Assembly (NCBI RefSeq): GCF_000003815.2
Contig: NC_049981.1
Span: forward strand, 3,774,699-3,838,698
Origin: Branchiostoma floridae
Lineage: Eukaryota; Chordata; Leptocardii; Amphioxiformes; Branchiostomatidae
Direction of reading: 5' to 3'
DNA: 64,000 nt
The translations under genes were made by a program, and so were the position numbers. The notes under the pieces are model-generated. The model ran no database searches. It was given only the letters and a program-made list of their open reading frames with translations, and was not told where the DNA came from. Below are positions 12,101-27,100 of the stretch, one piece after another; the stretch's first letter is position 1, and every line of letters starts with the position of its first letter.

Positions 12101-15100
12101 GGAGTAAACAAGACCAAAAGGCATGTCGAAACCGTCATAGTCAGTGACTTCGGGAGGTTTGACGGTCGTCGTGTAGTCGTATTCTTCTTCAGTTGGGAAG
12201 TCGTGAAACCGGAAGTACACCTGTAGCTCGGTGTCGACGTCATCGACTGAGAATCTGAGCATGGGCACCTGGCCTCCATCGGCAATGTACATGGCGTGAT
12301 ACTTCATGTTGGTGTCACGACTGGGAACCTTGGTCAGAGGGAAGGATCTACCTGCATCATCAAGGTTCTGCCTGTATGATGTCGGCAGGGTGTCATGATA
12401 CTGTTCTTCTGTGTCACTTGTGGTGCCAAACTGGACTCTGTGTTTGACGAAGACGGTGATGTTAGGCTGTAGGTTCGATGCATCAAATTGATTACTCTGT
12501 TTGGTGATTTTTACCATGACAACTGATGAGGTCACCTCAGTCTTCTCTATATTCCAAACAAATGGATCCTCGACAAATGCAACAACCTGTGAAAGCAACG
12601 GCGTTCAAGGTCATTATATATATATATTGTTGCCTACAGCAGCGCACTTAACACATCGACCTGTTACCAGCTACAAAACCATGTTCATAATGTCTATTGT
12701 GACGTATCAGTGAGGCTAAATGCGGATAGTTATTTTTACTTCTTTACCTTCAATGTGGAATCCTCCGGAAGATTGTCCTCCTTCGTGAACACGATGGAGC
12801 CGACATCCTGACTGATAGGAACGGTACCGACATCTGGGATACTCTTCTTCACGGCCGTGAGCACACCGTCAGACCGGATGTGCGTCATATTTCCTTCCGG
12901 TGGTGCCTCTTCCAACAGTTTGTCTGCTGCAGTATCCAACAGTGCCAGCATGTCTCTCGTTTCACTTATCACCTGTATTGTGGGATAAATTTACACAAAT
13001 TTTTTTCACAGATTAATATGCCTCCTGAAATCTTTCTGTGGGTTTATATTGTGCTGGACTAAAAGTTACTAGTATTTAGCAAGCAATTGGATAAAATCAT
13101 GATGTTTCAGACAGCATGCTATGTCCTTCGCCAGAGACTGGACGAACATCAGGATTTGTCAGCTTGTGAACCAAAACTCTTAATTAGTATAACCTTATTA
13201 CCTGAATGCCTAACCTTGACATTGTGCTGGAACCTTGCCACTATCATCTGGACAGTATTTCCACCTTACAGTGAATATATGGTTCATGACAATTCGAGAG
13301 TGTCACTACGTACCCGAGATTTCAGACGTTCTTTTTCATTCTTCTCCTGTATCAGCTGTTCCATCGGTGATTTGTCTGTAGACTTGACGTCTATCAGGTT
13401 CTTTAACTCATTTGTGACGCCAGAAGAAAGGTCAACGGTTGTCTCCATAGCAACGGTCTTCCTGCTACTGCTCTGAGCTCGCAACACCGACGATGTTGAG
13501 TCAGTCACTTCTGTATGTTTGGCACGGAACAAGCATTCAGTTACACACAAGCATAAACGTAGTGAATGATGGCAACACAATGGATTACTGATCTCACATG
13601 CAGACAGAGAAGTACAGTCAAACCTGTCTATAGCGGCCACTGAAGGGACTGGAGAAATATGGCCACTATAGACAGGTGGCCACTATAGAGAAAATGTTGA
13701 TCAATTGACCATGAGCAAGCTACACATGATTTCAATTCCCACTAATCTTTCTCACCAAGTAACATTGTCTCGATCGGTAAATTCACCGACAAAGACTTGC
13801 ACTTTAATGCTCAAGGCTTGCAGACCTTCTGCTACCGCCAAAATAACACTGTCAGGAACTCCAAATCCTCGCAAACTAAAATTTCAAACTCGGTACAGGG
13901 TGACATAAGGCTGCAGTATGGTTACAATAGGCAGTGTTTCTGTATCAACGGGACCGGAAATCGTGTGACCGTGGCCGCTTGGACAGGTGGCCGCTAAGCC
14001 TATTTCTTAATCATTACGAATCCAAGGGACCGACAAAAAGTGGCCACTATGGCCAGGTGTCTGCTATACAAAGTTGGCCGCTAATACGGGTTTGACTGTA
14101 GTGGATAGTTGTTACATAATCTAATATTGATAATGATTACTTGGATCGTCAAGATTGCGAACTGATTTGCTGCTTTCATTATCTTGTTTTCCTTTCAGTT
14201 CATGTGCATTGTATGCCCCTCGTCGAGTGTCATGAAATATGCTAGCAGTATCTTTAGATGTAGCTGCAGAAATTTAATATCTCCATTGGAAAAAAACTGT
14301 CAACATCTGGCATCTACTTCAGAGACAACGTTGTGAAAGAAAAAAAGAAGAACCTTTGAGAAGCTCCTTGCGATCATCTAGAGAACCGCTGAAGTGGTTC
14401 ACTTTCTCTCTAAGAGCCTTGATCAGAACAGGGATCTCCTCCTGCAGTTTAAGGAATTGTTAAACAAAATGGTTTACCATATAACGCCAGTATCAATTAA
14501 TGTCAAACTTTGCGCATATACATGATATGTAGAGACATCTAATAAAGCTAAAACAATTGCTAACAAATATTATGTGAATTCAAGGTATGTGCTATCACTT
14601 CTGTCAGAAAGTGCGCCTGAGTTGACGATTCTTGAGTAGTGGTAAAAACAGGAGGCGGAGATGTCGGCTCGGCTGTACTGGGCGGCAGGGTAGGGAGTGT
14701 GGTCATGGGCGACATGCTGGAAACTTCGTCATCCGAATAATCAGAAGATTCTCCATCAACATCTGTGGAGAAAGAGGAAATTATTTGGCTGAAAAAATGT
14801 GTTACAAAATCTGATATTAGAAAAATGGCAAAAAAAAGTTTATTATTAGAAGCCTTGGCTTCTGTTTACCTCCGAAGACGAAGGGCGTTGTCGTTTGAGC
14901 TGTGCTGGTCTGTTGTGTGGTCGGGAACCACTTGGTTGATAAAGCTGGGGATGTAGGAGACGTCACAGTTTGCTGTAATGTTCTTATTGAAGTTGTTGTT
15001 GTTGTTGTTGTTGAACTTAATGTTGTTGCCTGTGACGTTGATGTTGTCGAAAGTTCTGTGCAAGAGATGAAAATCAGCACTAGGGTACACAATGTTGCAT

Positions 15101-18100
15101 ACGAAAATATCTATTTGATGTAGTACAGTACACTTGCAATTGTTTTGTTAGTTTTGTTCTTTTTTTCTGTTTGTTGTATCGTAAAGCCAGTATAAACCAG
15201 CTTTCGTATCTGTATCTTTATATGTGTCTGTACCCATTTTGCCAAAATTAGTGCCCTTTGGCGTAACACGCCAGCTTCTGTGTCTGGGTCTCACGGTAAA
15301 GCCGTTATAACCCCCACCCACATCGGCACGCGACGCGGCGGCAGAAGGCTTTATCTCATACCTTGACAGAAAAACTCCGGTTCTGTCCATGACCCATCTT
15401 CTGTGCATGTTCTGGTTATGACGTCACCGGAAGTGACGTGAAATCCCGGGGAACATGGGTAGGTACAGTTCTCCCCCAGCAGATAAGGACAGTCACACAC
15501 GGGCCCAGTAGTGTTGTCCTGGGTCGGTGGGTCGACACACACTCCGGGAAATCCATCTAAAAAAAATCTACTTTTAATTACTTCAATGAGTAGAAATACC
15601 CATTGGGCTCACTTCCTTTGGTTGAGATAAAAATGTCATATTACATATAATTACATATACAAACACACATACCAGCGTCTGTCAGAGGCCAAAATGCATA
15701 GGACTACGTCCTGTAAATCTGAAATCATTTGACTTATATGAAACTGATATTGTTAGTGAATGTACTTGAAAGTAATCACCATAGTATAATGTGTATGATG
15801 GCTCCAGTATGTATGGTCAGAAACAACAGATGAGGGCAATGCCACAATATCTGTAATTATAAAGGACGACCGTTACCTTGTGTACAGTTGAACATAAATT
15901 CTGCGAAAACATTCATTCCGGAGATCCCATAGCGGAGAATGCTGATGTCACCGACGTAAGGCTGTGTCCAGCTCATGAAGGGTTCCACCTCTCCAGCCCT
16001 GCCCACTCCACCACTTCCGCCTTTCGACCAGCAGATCCAGAATCGTCGGAACTCTTCAGCCGAAGTCATGTCTAAACAATAAAAATAAAGTTATAAACAC
16101 ATAACAACATCTTAAAACGAGATTCCTGTTCTTACATCGCTTGCTCACATGGATGCATGCCCTTATCAGCCTAAAGGGTATTTTTTTCCCGGATGATTTG
16201 AAGTCTTTCCGTCTGTCTCTCCGAGTCAATCCCTCATAGCCCTGGGTAGGGGTTCTTGATGGCTTCCGAAAGCCTGGATTCCTGTCAAAACTGGATTTCT
16301 GTACTTACAACACTAGTGATATCTACATACTTGGACACATGCCTCATCATAGATGTGACGACCATGTTTTTGGGACGTTTTTTTACCCTTTCCCTCCGTC
16401 TCTGTCCATGCCTCATGGCTTTTGCTTGATCCCTCATCCCTTTAGACAATCGTCATACCGTGTTTCGAAAGCCTAGACGCTCAGTGTCAGACCATACCCT
16501 TCCTGTTTTAGTTCTTAGTAATACATAGGTAATTATCTTTGTCTTTGTGCATTAGAAGCTTATATAGAGATAGCATTATTATATTTGATAGCCGTATAAT
16601 TTTTCTCATCGCCTGTTGCTGGAATTCTAAACATTCTTTTTCAGAGGCATTCTAAAAGGTCGATTATATGAAAAATCAGCTTTAAATTCAAAGTGATATC
16701 GAGTATTTCAAATATCTGGAGTGTCAATCAGAATCAAGTTGCTCTGGCAACGTTTATTACCTGTTGTTTGCTCCCTTGCAGCCCTTCCACGATTACTTCC
16801 CAGTCGCATGACATTGGACCATCCGGAGTTGATCTCCACACGAAATCCGTTTCTTTCCGGATTGTCGAGACGGACAAAGAAACCTTCCCCGCTGGTGCTG
16901 ACCTTGACTTCGAAGATTAAAGGTGTGGTCTTCAAATTACCCTTTTCCTGGTGTTCACTTTGAACTATGTGCTTCTTGAATGAACAGGATGCTAGAAGGG
17001 CACAACAAAGTATGGAAAACAAGAATAGGTGTCTGAAACGTACTTTTAGTTTATGTTGCAAAATATACATTGGCATTGCATGTAAAGGTTGGTAGATGAT
17101 CTACTTCTGACTTCTCCTTTCCGAAAACATGATGCAAGTCAGGCATGTGTATGTCAAGATTAAAACCGAAGTTGGATGGGCTTACCTTACGATTAATATA
17201 ATAATTTGAATGTTTTTAACCTCAATAATCATATTTAGGAGAAGGAAGTCCACTGATATTAAAAAAACATGAAAATTCATAAAAGGACAGCAGATGACTT
17301 ACCGGTACAGTTGTGTCTGTCTCCGTCTAATGTAAACCATTCACTGCAGGAACAGTCGTAACTTCCCACAGTGTTGGTGCAAGTCTGGCTACAGCCGCCG
17401 TTCAAAGTAGAGCACTCGTCAATATCTATAGAAATGAGAACAGGCGAATAGAAGAATATAGAGACTTTTGGCTACTTTCATTATTTCAATGTCTTTAATC
17501 ATTTTCAGCAGAAAGAGTAGGTGACACTTGATTCACAACCCCACCCCCATGGATTTAGAGGGGTGAAGCGAAACCCGCAGTTGATGCTTTAAAACTTGCC
17601 TTTTTTATCAATTCTTTACTTCCTACCTTGGCAGAAAAGATCCAGTTCTGCCCACGACCCGTTTGCCATGCATGTTCTAGTTATGACGTCACCGGAAGTG
17701 ACGTGAAACCCTGGGGAACACGGGTAGGTGCAGTTCTCCCCCAACAGATAAGGACAGTCGCACACGGGCCCGGTAGTGTTAGCTTGGGTTGGTGGGTCGA
17801 TACAGGCTCCTAGAAATCCATCTGATGGGAAACGGAAGTTTGCACACACAAAAAAAAACTGATCAGTTAAACATTGTTGGCGATAGACATAAATACCGTG
17901 CAGCTTCCATTGATGATACCTACTTTGCATATGTTTGTGTGTGTATCTCAAGTGTTTATCTTATTGTATCTAGCCATCGGCTTTTAAATAGGTCCGTCTA
18001 GGCTTGCAACATGCCATTCAATGATATGAGTAGATACTAATGAGGCGGCAGGGCATCAATGAAGTTAGAATTTTTATCTACCTTTGGTACAGTTGAACAT

Positions 18101-21100
18101 GAAATCTCCAGGTACATTCCAAGTCCTGAATCCCACTCTACCGATGTCAGTGACAGGATGAGGATCTGTCCAGCTCATGAAGGGTTCCACCTCTCCAGTC
18201 CTGCCCACACCAACACTTCCACCTTTCGACCAGCAGATCCAGAACCTTCGAAACTCTTCAGCCGATGTCATGTCTAAACATTCAGTAATATGGTAATGAC
18301 TGCTTAAAAAACAAAACAGCAGAGTTATGAACCGATTTTAAGAAATAGCCATAGCAAATTACAGTAACTGCAAATCCACCAGATGCCATAATACTGAAAC
18401 ATCGGGAAAATACAACAAAGCGATTTAAAGAGATGTAGCATAAGTATTCCTGAGGGCATACTTACATCACGTATTGATCGTGTGCAGAGTGATGATCTTA
18501 ATGGTATAGCTTCAGCATAATTCATTTATTAATTTCATATTTCATGTGACTTGTTAATTTTGCATAGTTTTGGTTATGTATTAATTTACATATTTCTAAA
18601 GGGAGGCTCACGAAGAATCTCAAGAAGGTTCTACCCCACCCCCACCCCCTCCCCCTGCATTTTTCTTCTGTAATATCATTTGGTTTTCATGTATATATGT
18701 AAAAAGGTAAACAAGCAAAAATAAGAAAACGAACAAATAATATACTCTTCAGATATTTAATCGTTCAAGTATCGTTGAATAGATTCATTAGTCACGTATG
18801 TTCATAGTTAATAGAAGTTTTCATCGAACAGTGACTTATCGGAGGTAAGTAAGACGTACCTCCAAATTTTCGATGGCTATCCAGTCCATCTTGTTCACGG
18901 AGAGACCCAATTCTCGCATGACCTAGTTCTCGCAACTCTCGCGAGAACTGGGTCACTCCGTGAACAAGATGGACTGTATAGCCATCGAAAATTTGGAGGT
19001 ACGTCTTACTTACCTTTGATAAGTCACTGTTCGATGAAAACTTCTATTAACTAATCGTTCAAGATAATCTTGACAAGGCCTCTATACATTGTTTTCTGAT
19101 GTGGCGGTATAATGGCACCTGGTGGAAGCATGAGAGCTGACTACTACCTGTTGAAGTATAACGTGCAACATCAAATCGGTCTTCGTCGCCTAGAAGTCTG
19201 CTTAGCTTCGATGCTCCAATTTTCAGCTTAATGCGATACCCGTTCTGATTTAAAGGGCTGGTCGTGTCAGAAGTATTGTTCTGTGTCAGAGTTATGTCGT
19301 CATCCCACGGGTAAAGGTAGATTAGGACGAAGCCGTCGATGCGGCTGGTGTTGACCTTGACCTCGAAGATGAAGGGCGAGGAGGTGACCTTGGGAAGGTC
19401 CCAGGCGATAGGGGTTTCACTCCCTACTTGCTTCGTGATTGAACAGGATGCTAGGTAGGGATACCGAGTAACACAACGTATTACAATCTTTAAAAAAAGA
19501 TGCATTTCAAATTTTACGGCAGTTTTAAGGGAATAGAGTTAGATGAGGTCCTAGCCACTGCCGCTAGTGAGTGCTAAAGACCGAGTGCTGTGGAGTGATG
19601 TTGTGCAACGCCTCACCCCCCCCCCCCCTCGCCACGGACGACAGATGATGATGATGATGACTGCCGCTAGTGCTGACCTTAATCTCGAGGATAGAGGGCT
19701 AGTAGACGACCCATGGAAGGTATGTTACCCTTTACGTGCTTCGTGATTGAACAGGATTTTGGGAAGTAATGCCGAGTAAAAGAATATATGATATGCTATT
19801 AAAAACGTTTACGTTTCAAGGGGGTCGGCGAAAAGTTTTGTACGTTTAAGTAAGTTACGACAAACTTGCCATTGCGATTTGAAAAGGATATTTCCTATTC
19901 ACCATTTTCGTAACTACACACATCTACAGCTCTCCATCTGTTTTAATAGCAACAATGGGACCTAACAACCCTTGCACATCGGTCACACGGATTAAGTGCT
20001 GCGCATGTAACTCCAGGCTTTGTTTACGCAACTGAATGGTGACGCTGAAAACAACTATCTAATGTTCTGTTCCCGTCCTTGCATTCTGTCTTGACTATGT
20101 AAATGGATAGATTAAAACTCAGGGGTGTTAGAAATGCGTAGGATCATCTCATCTTGATTGAAACTTGCCTATGTTGCAGCCCACAATATCCACCCTCATG
20201 GCGATGTGCCTTGTCCAAGACTGGACCACGAAACGGACATAACGGGCATCAACTGGGTTGTACAGGAGGTTCGTGACTGGGGTGTTCCTGTCGACGTTGC
20301 CTCGAAAGACCTGAGAGATAAACGGTTACTTTAGATTGGGGCATTGAAACACTTTCTTTACCATAGAATAATTTATTCAGGTCTTCCTAAGTAGCGGCTT
20401 TCGTTCATTTCAGCCGATGCTAACAAAATCAGATCAAAATAATGAATCAAAACGTAAGGGAGGGGCTCGAAATCGGAAAGAGCTTGTCAATGACCGATGA
20501 ATTTGGGGATTCACATTGCCAACATTAGATATTGGAAGCCTTAGAGATCGAAATGCATGAGAATCCCAGGGGGATTAGAATTCCAACATTCATGTCACTT
20601 CCTTGTATTCTGTACAAAAATTTAAAAAAACGAATTTACCATTTCCGAGCCATCGCTGTCGGCATATGTCGTCCAACTGAGCCGATCTGTGCTGTACCGT
20701 AGTTTGTATGACGTCACCCACAGGTCGTTAGTAAGCTGACCCTGAATGATGATGCCCGAGACGTTCTTCACTTCCCCTAAATCCACCTGGTGTGGTAGAA
20801 TGCGGTTTTTTGTCATATAAACATGAAAAGCACCTCTTGAAGATACGCAGAAATCATGCCGCATTGATGGACAGCTAATGTTTTTCTCATCGGAGAAAAT
20901 GCATGAAATCACAAGTCAAAATATCAAAATCTCGAAAGTATCGTCCTGAACGACATAATTTGAGACCATATGGTGATGTTGCTTTAAGAAGTAGCACGGT
21001 TATATCAGGTTCCCTTGATGATGAAAACTGAGAAGTTACCGAAACGTCGGCCAAATTTCTTTACGTTTGTGCCAACGACCTAGTATTTTGTTTTTATTTC

Positions 21101-24036
21101 CAATTAATTGGTTTGGTTAATTGTGTTCAATTTATGTGATTATTGATGTGTTTAACTTTGTAATTAATCATTCTGCGTTGTCAGTGTTTAACTCATTTTG
21201 AGTTGTATAAATTTACTTCTTACCGCTGTGCTGGATTATTTACCTTTGATATTTATATTGTTTCTTGTACATTTTGATCCCTGGAATTTAGTTAATAAAT
21301 AACTAAATGAAAGAGCCTTAAAATCAATTGGTAAAAGAATAACGTCTTAGTGGTTTTTAAATCAATTGAAGTGAAGGTACATCTACAACCTACTTAGTCT
21401 ACATCTACAACAAAAGTCTCAATTCCAACAGGGAGCTACTGAGTAGATTGTTATGTTAAAGAATAAGCATCCTTACCTGCAACCACTGCCCGATGATGTC
21501 GTGCTCTGCGGCCCAGGCGCCTGCTCCAACGGCTCCGTTAAACCGCCCTCGGTAAGGCTCAGCACCAGGACCAAAGTAAGAGGATGCAGTGATGCTGCCA
21601 TCAGGTATGGCTCCAGATTCCATCCCGAGTAGACGTGGACAGGCTGGTACAACTGCAGCTGTGGGATAAAATAAATAAAAACATTTCTTCTTTGCAATAC
21701 TTGTGCATAGTTCATAAGTGACTCGATGAACTTTCATATTACAATGACTCTTGTGGAAAATAGTTTGGCTATTTCATGAAAGATCACGTGTATTCATTTT
21801 AAATCCCTAAAATGTTTTCACTGAGTTTTTCCATTCTACAGTGTGGTAAACAAGAATATAAAAACTTGAATTTAAGATGGTTCAAGAATCTGGGTTGTGA
21901 CTTACTTGAGTTACAGCCCACAACCTCCACCCTCATGGCGATTGCTCCATACCAGGACTGAATCGCGAACCGCACAAAACGAGCATCAACTGGGTTGTCC
22001 AGTAGGTTCGTGACAGATGTGTTCCTGTCACAATTACCTGGAAAAACCTGAAAGGTAAATGAATAATTAAGATTGTGGTACCTACAACTCCTATTGTATA
22101 GTTTATACAGCTCTATATCATCATCAGTAGCAATGACCTATTAGTCTCCATCCGCCTTGTCCAAGGCTACCAACATCGGTAGCGTAGACTAAACTAATGA
22201 ATCAAAACGCCATGTTATACTAAATGTGAGGAATGTCGGTGAGAGGGCCTTAAAGTCTCTTGATATTGACACAATGCACTGGATGTCCAAGGCAGTTGTA
22301 GATCCTAAAATCAGGAGTAGCTAGGCTGATGCGCAGCGAAAACACATTCGGAAGAGAAAGCTTTGACAAAGACAATATGACTGAGACTGCCATTTCCGTA
22401 CTTGACTGTTTCGCCATATATACCCATCCTTGGGCATAGGCAATGGACTAGATTATTTTATCATAATTAGTATTTATGGGATTTGAGGGCCATATGTACA
22501 TCTATGTTCAGGACAACATCCATGTCACTTCCCTGTATAGTTTTACATATTCAGAAAAAGATGAGTAGTATTGTTTTGACATACCATTTCTGAGCCAAGG
22601 CTGTCAGCATGTGTCGTCCAAGTAATCCGATCTGTGCTGTACTCAAGTTTGTATGACGTCACCCATTGATCGTCAGTTGGCTGACCCTGAATGATGGTGC
22701 CCGCGACGCGCTTCATTTCCCCTAAATCCACCTGAAAGGCAATAAACGTTGTGTTTGCTATAGAATGTAAAGATAAAAAGACGCGCAAAGTTAAATATCT
22801 CTTATGGGCAGGGATACGCTGAAATTGTGCCAGATTGATAGCTACCAATTTTACAGTCAGATATACTCAATGTAGCAAGTGCATGAAATCCCCATCCCAG
22901 TAAAACATTGCAACCTCGAAAGTATATTCTGGCCCTATATTTGGGTACGTAGGGGCATGTTAAGGCAATGTCCTGCCTGGTTTCTAAAAGTAACTTATGA
23001 GATACCGAAGCGTCTGTAGGTAAATGTTTCAAGGTTCGCTTAAAATAACCTCTAAATCCCAAAGAACCTGATGAATTTATTGACAGTAAATAGCCACCGA
23101 CAGGAAATGATATATACAACCAGATTCGTAAGTTCCTGATGGCTTGTATTCCGTGTGAGGGCGCGGTCGTCGTACGTCGTAGGATTTTCAAGCAAGCCGT
23201 GACAGAACCAACCACCGACATGGATCCAAAACAGATCTTGTGTACCAAGACAGTTGAATTTAGCAGGAGACGTACATTTTTTTCCCACAAATTTTCCGAA
23301 GATAGCAATCGTACGACGATCGCACCTTTGTGACCGCGCCCTGGGAGACAATGCCGGGATCGAACTCATGGCCTCTAGTTCCAGAAGCAGGGCCGCTAAC
23401 AGCTGAGATAAGCACACCATTTAAGGGTTTGACTAGCTACCTGTAACCACTGTCTGATGTTGTTGTATTTGGATACCCAGGATCCTCCAGCATCTACTCC
23501 GTTTAACCGCCCGCGGTAAGGCCCGTACCACGCTCTCATGGATGAAGATGCAGTGATGCTGTCATCAGGTATGGCACCAGTTTCCATTCCCAGAGGAATA
23601 CTACAGACTGGGCAAGACATGACAAGAAAAAGATGTTAAGGTCAGTTTTACGACCCACGTAATGCTAAGGTCACATTTCCAAGCCGACCCTCTGCCGACA
23701 TGTATGAGAAAATGGAAATGAAAGTGTATATCGCGGAATACAAATTATGCTCATCCCGGCTTGGAAGTGCGATAGTGCAAAATATGAATATAAGAAACAA
23801 GCTTGTGACATCGAAATAACTAGCATGCATTGTTTTGCGGACACTATACAAGGTTACTTATCCCAATAATTGAGTAGAAATAACGTTGACATTTACATAG
23901 CCTCAAACTTAGCCCAAATCATGATGTATTCACAAGTCCAAAATACGATTTACATGTAGTATCAAGTATGTAGTTGCTAAAAAAAGGTATCAACCTGGAC
24001 GACAATGTATCGCCTTTGCCAAGAGGGGAAGTTTTT

Positions 24037-24079
<43 letters not shown>

Positions 24080-24085
24080 CTGTAC

Positions 24086-24123
<38 letters not shown>

Positions 24124-27100
24124 AGACGCTAACTCTAGAATACCTTAGTTGATATTGTATTGTGTGGTACAGTGATTACCTTCATGAATAAAGCTATAGT
24201 TTTTGTGTATGTATGTTTGTATGTTTGTTTTTCCGAATATTTGTGGTCAGCATAGCTTTGGAACCTCTGGATGACTAGTGCTGATACTTGGTATGTGGGT
24301 AGGTCTTAGGAAGACCATATGTCAATCATAGGCTTCTGATTCTAGTCATCTAAGAAAACTAAAGCATGAATTAATCAAAGTCTAACCAATAAAACAACAA
24401 AAAAATCTTACTGTTAGTGCTGCAGCCTAGAATCTCCACTCTCATGCTCATGCCACGATACCACGTTTGCGGCAGGAACCGAACATACTGAGCAAAGATC
24501 AGGTTGTCCAGTAGGTTCGTCACATGTGTGTTCTCATCTGTGTTGCCTGGAAAAACCTGCAAAGCGGATAATTCAGATTATCAATTCTTTAGATTTTATT
24601 ATCAACAACCCGACAACGTCCCGACGTCCATACTTTGCCATTCCATCAAAGACAAACAGTAATGATTGAGCCATTCCTGAGCTAATCACGTTTATCATGC
24701 CTGTAAACAAATGGCAATTTGAAGCAAATCAACTTGATGAATAGAGACTACCTTTGAAAGACGGCGATTAGAACGAGACAGAGGAGCTGCTTCGGCATTT
24801 AAAAGAGATATTACCAACCAACAGATACGTGTATAGATTGTAGTGCAGAGGCAAAGATCATATCAAAAGATATGCTTGTATCTATGTTACCTCGTCTGAG
24901 CCATTGCTGCCGACATATGTCGTCCAACTGGTCCCGGTCTGCACTGTACTGGAGTTTGTATGACGTCACAAACTGTACCCCATTGATGGACCTATGACGA
25001 CCCTGAATGATGGGACCTGCGATGTGCTTCATCCGTCCCAAATCCACCTATTCAGAAGATCTCTTTGTTATAAAGTAACGGAGCAGATATAGCTGACAAC
25101 ACGTAGCAGCACAAGCTGATAGCTAAAATAAGGCGACTGAACAGGAAGAACTGAAATACTAATGAATAGAAAGAAGGTAATATTTGGCTTAGAACAGCAA
25201 AGGAGTTCATACGGTGTCAAATTCTTCTGTTGTATTTCCAAAGTTGCTATATCTTAAACGTGCCCTAACATGAAATTGGTTTTCGAGTACAGAAAAGGCG
25301 TCACCATGGATGTTGTGGTGGATAGAAAGCGGTTCCTTTTCAAAATAGAAAGCCAACATATTCGAGAAATGCAGAATGTTTCCCTCTCAGTATTTTTTTT
25401 CCTTTTTTTGTCAAACTTCTCGCACACACTGTTATTCCATTAGACTCGCCGCTGAGGAATCGCTAAAAAAGAACGGGCTCGCCCCTGAGGCGTGTCAAAA
25501 ATGACAGAAAACGAAGTAGGCGACATTCAACGTAAAGTAGGAGGGAAAATATGATAAGCGTCACAGGATTTCTTACTCTATCAAATGATATACATACCTG
25601 CAACCATTGTCCGACGGCTTTGTTAAAGGCTACCCAGGCACCATACCCTCTAACCCCGTTCAAGCGCCCATGGTAGGATGGAGAAGAGGAATAAGAGGAG
25701 GATGCTGTGATGTTGCTGTCGGGTATGGCGCCAGTTTGCATTCCAAGCGGAATGGGATGACAGGCTGGAAGAAAAATCATATGCCTCATAATATGGTTAA
25801 TAATATGGGTGATAATATGCAAAATAATATGCTTTGGAATGGTGATAATATGCAAAATAATATGCTTTGGAATATCCTTGAAATGTAACCTGTAGGTTAA
25901 CCGTATTTTCAAGAAAAATGGCTCAAATGAAATTGTATTTATCCAGTACGGGTTGTACGCCAGTTTATCTTATTGAACAAATTTAAAATTAATCCGAAAG
26001 TATATATGTTGTTAGAACTAGTTGATTTCGAGCTGCGCTCCGCAATAAGCAAAGTCAGAATTAGCGCTTATCCTCTTGAAGTAGAAAGAGGGAGATATAT
26101 ATAAGGGATTACCAGTGTGTAAAAGAATTTGTAAATACTGTACATCTAAAGCAGTGGGAGACGGAACACAATTCATTTACAAATGTTCATTCAAGGAAAC
26201 CGAAATCACTCTTTAGAGAAGCCACAAAGACTTATCCCAACTTCCCCACATTGACAGACGAACAGAAAGCCACTTTTCTCTTGAAATCGCAGAACCCACA
26301 AATTTTAGAAAAGGTGGGGCTTTTCGTCTCCCTCTGCTTCCAAAAAAGAAGTCAAACCCAACCTGTTTAGAAATAGCCAACAGTAGTATTAGAGTAGAAC
26401 ATTGTTCATGACTGTTCATTGTCACTTGTATATCTACTTTGTTTATACCTTCTACTTGCAATTGGCCCTCGGGCACGAACTTGCAAATAAACTTCTTTAA
26501 ACATATTTATATTTCGTAACCGATTCTTCGGTGTGTTTCTATGCCTGTGTTACGTTACCAACTGGCCCATGAAGTATTCATAGTACAGTTATAGCGTTAA
26601 CATGCATTGGCATACTATTGGCAGTAAGACTTATACCGGCAGAGCAAAAATAATGGAATTTAAAGAGATCTACACAGGCAACAATAGTTATTTCTGAGGT
26701 ATGCACACTTCAGACATCTAGGTATCCAATACATCATTTACAAAGCATTGATAACAATGCATTCGAAGACAACAAGGCCAACAGTTTTCAGTATCTTTTT
26801 CGGGACTGGCAGCTCGTCGTGGGACGAACACACTGTCACATTCATTGCCAGATTTGTAGATCATAATTACACATGCTCACGGCACAAGACGAACATGATT
26901 CAACAGCAATCTTGAAGTTCTGTTGGTGACCTACAACTCATGTAAAAGTGTGGAGAACCGTTGCATAATAGCCCGGATCTACGACTGAATGGGCAAAATT
27001 GAACGTACGCAGCCATTTTCCGCCATTTTTATATCTACGCTAGCAGTTAAGTGTTACGTCATAGCGGTTGTGACGGACACAAGTTAAATGAAAATTCGTG

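Noticed and set aside
14902-15123. Valine-rich plus-strand ORF
   Set aside because: Reverse reading of the Thr-rich linker repeat; low-complexity shadow.
24038-24121. Alternating purine-pyrimidine tract as a regulatory Z-DNA element
   Set aside because: TG microsatellites are common in introns and nothing here supports a regulatory role.
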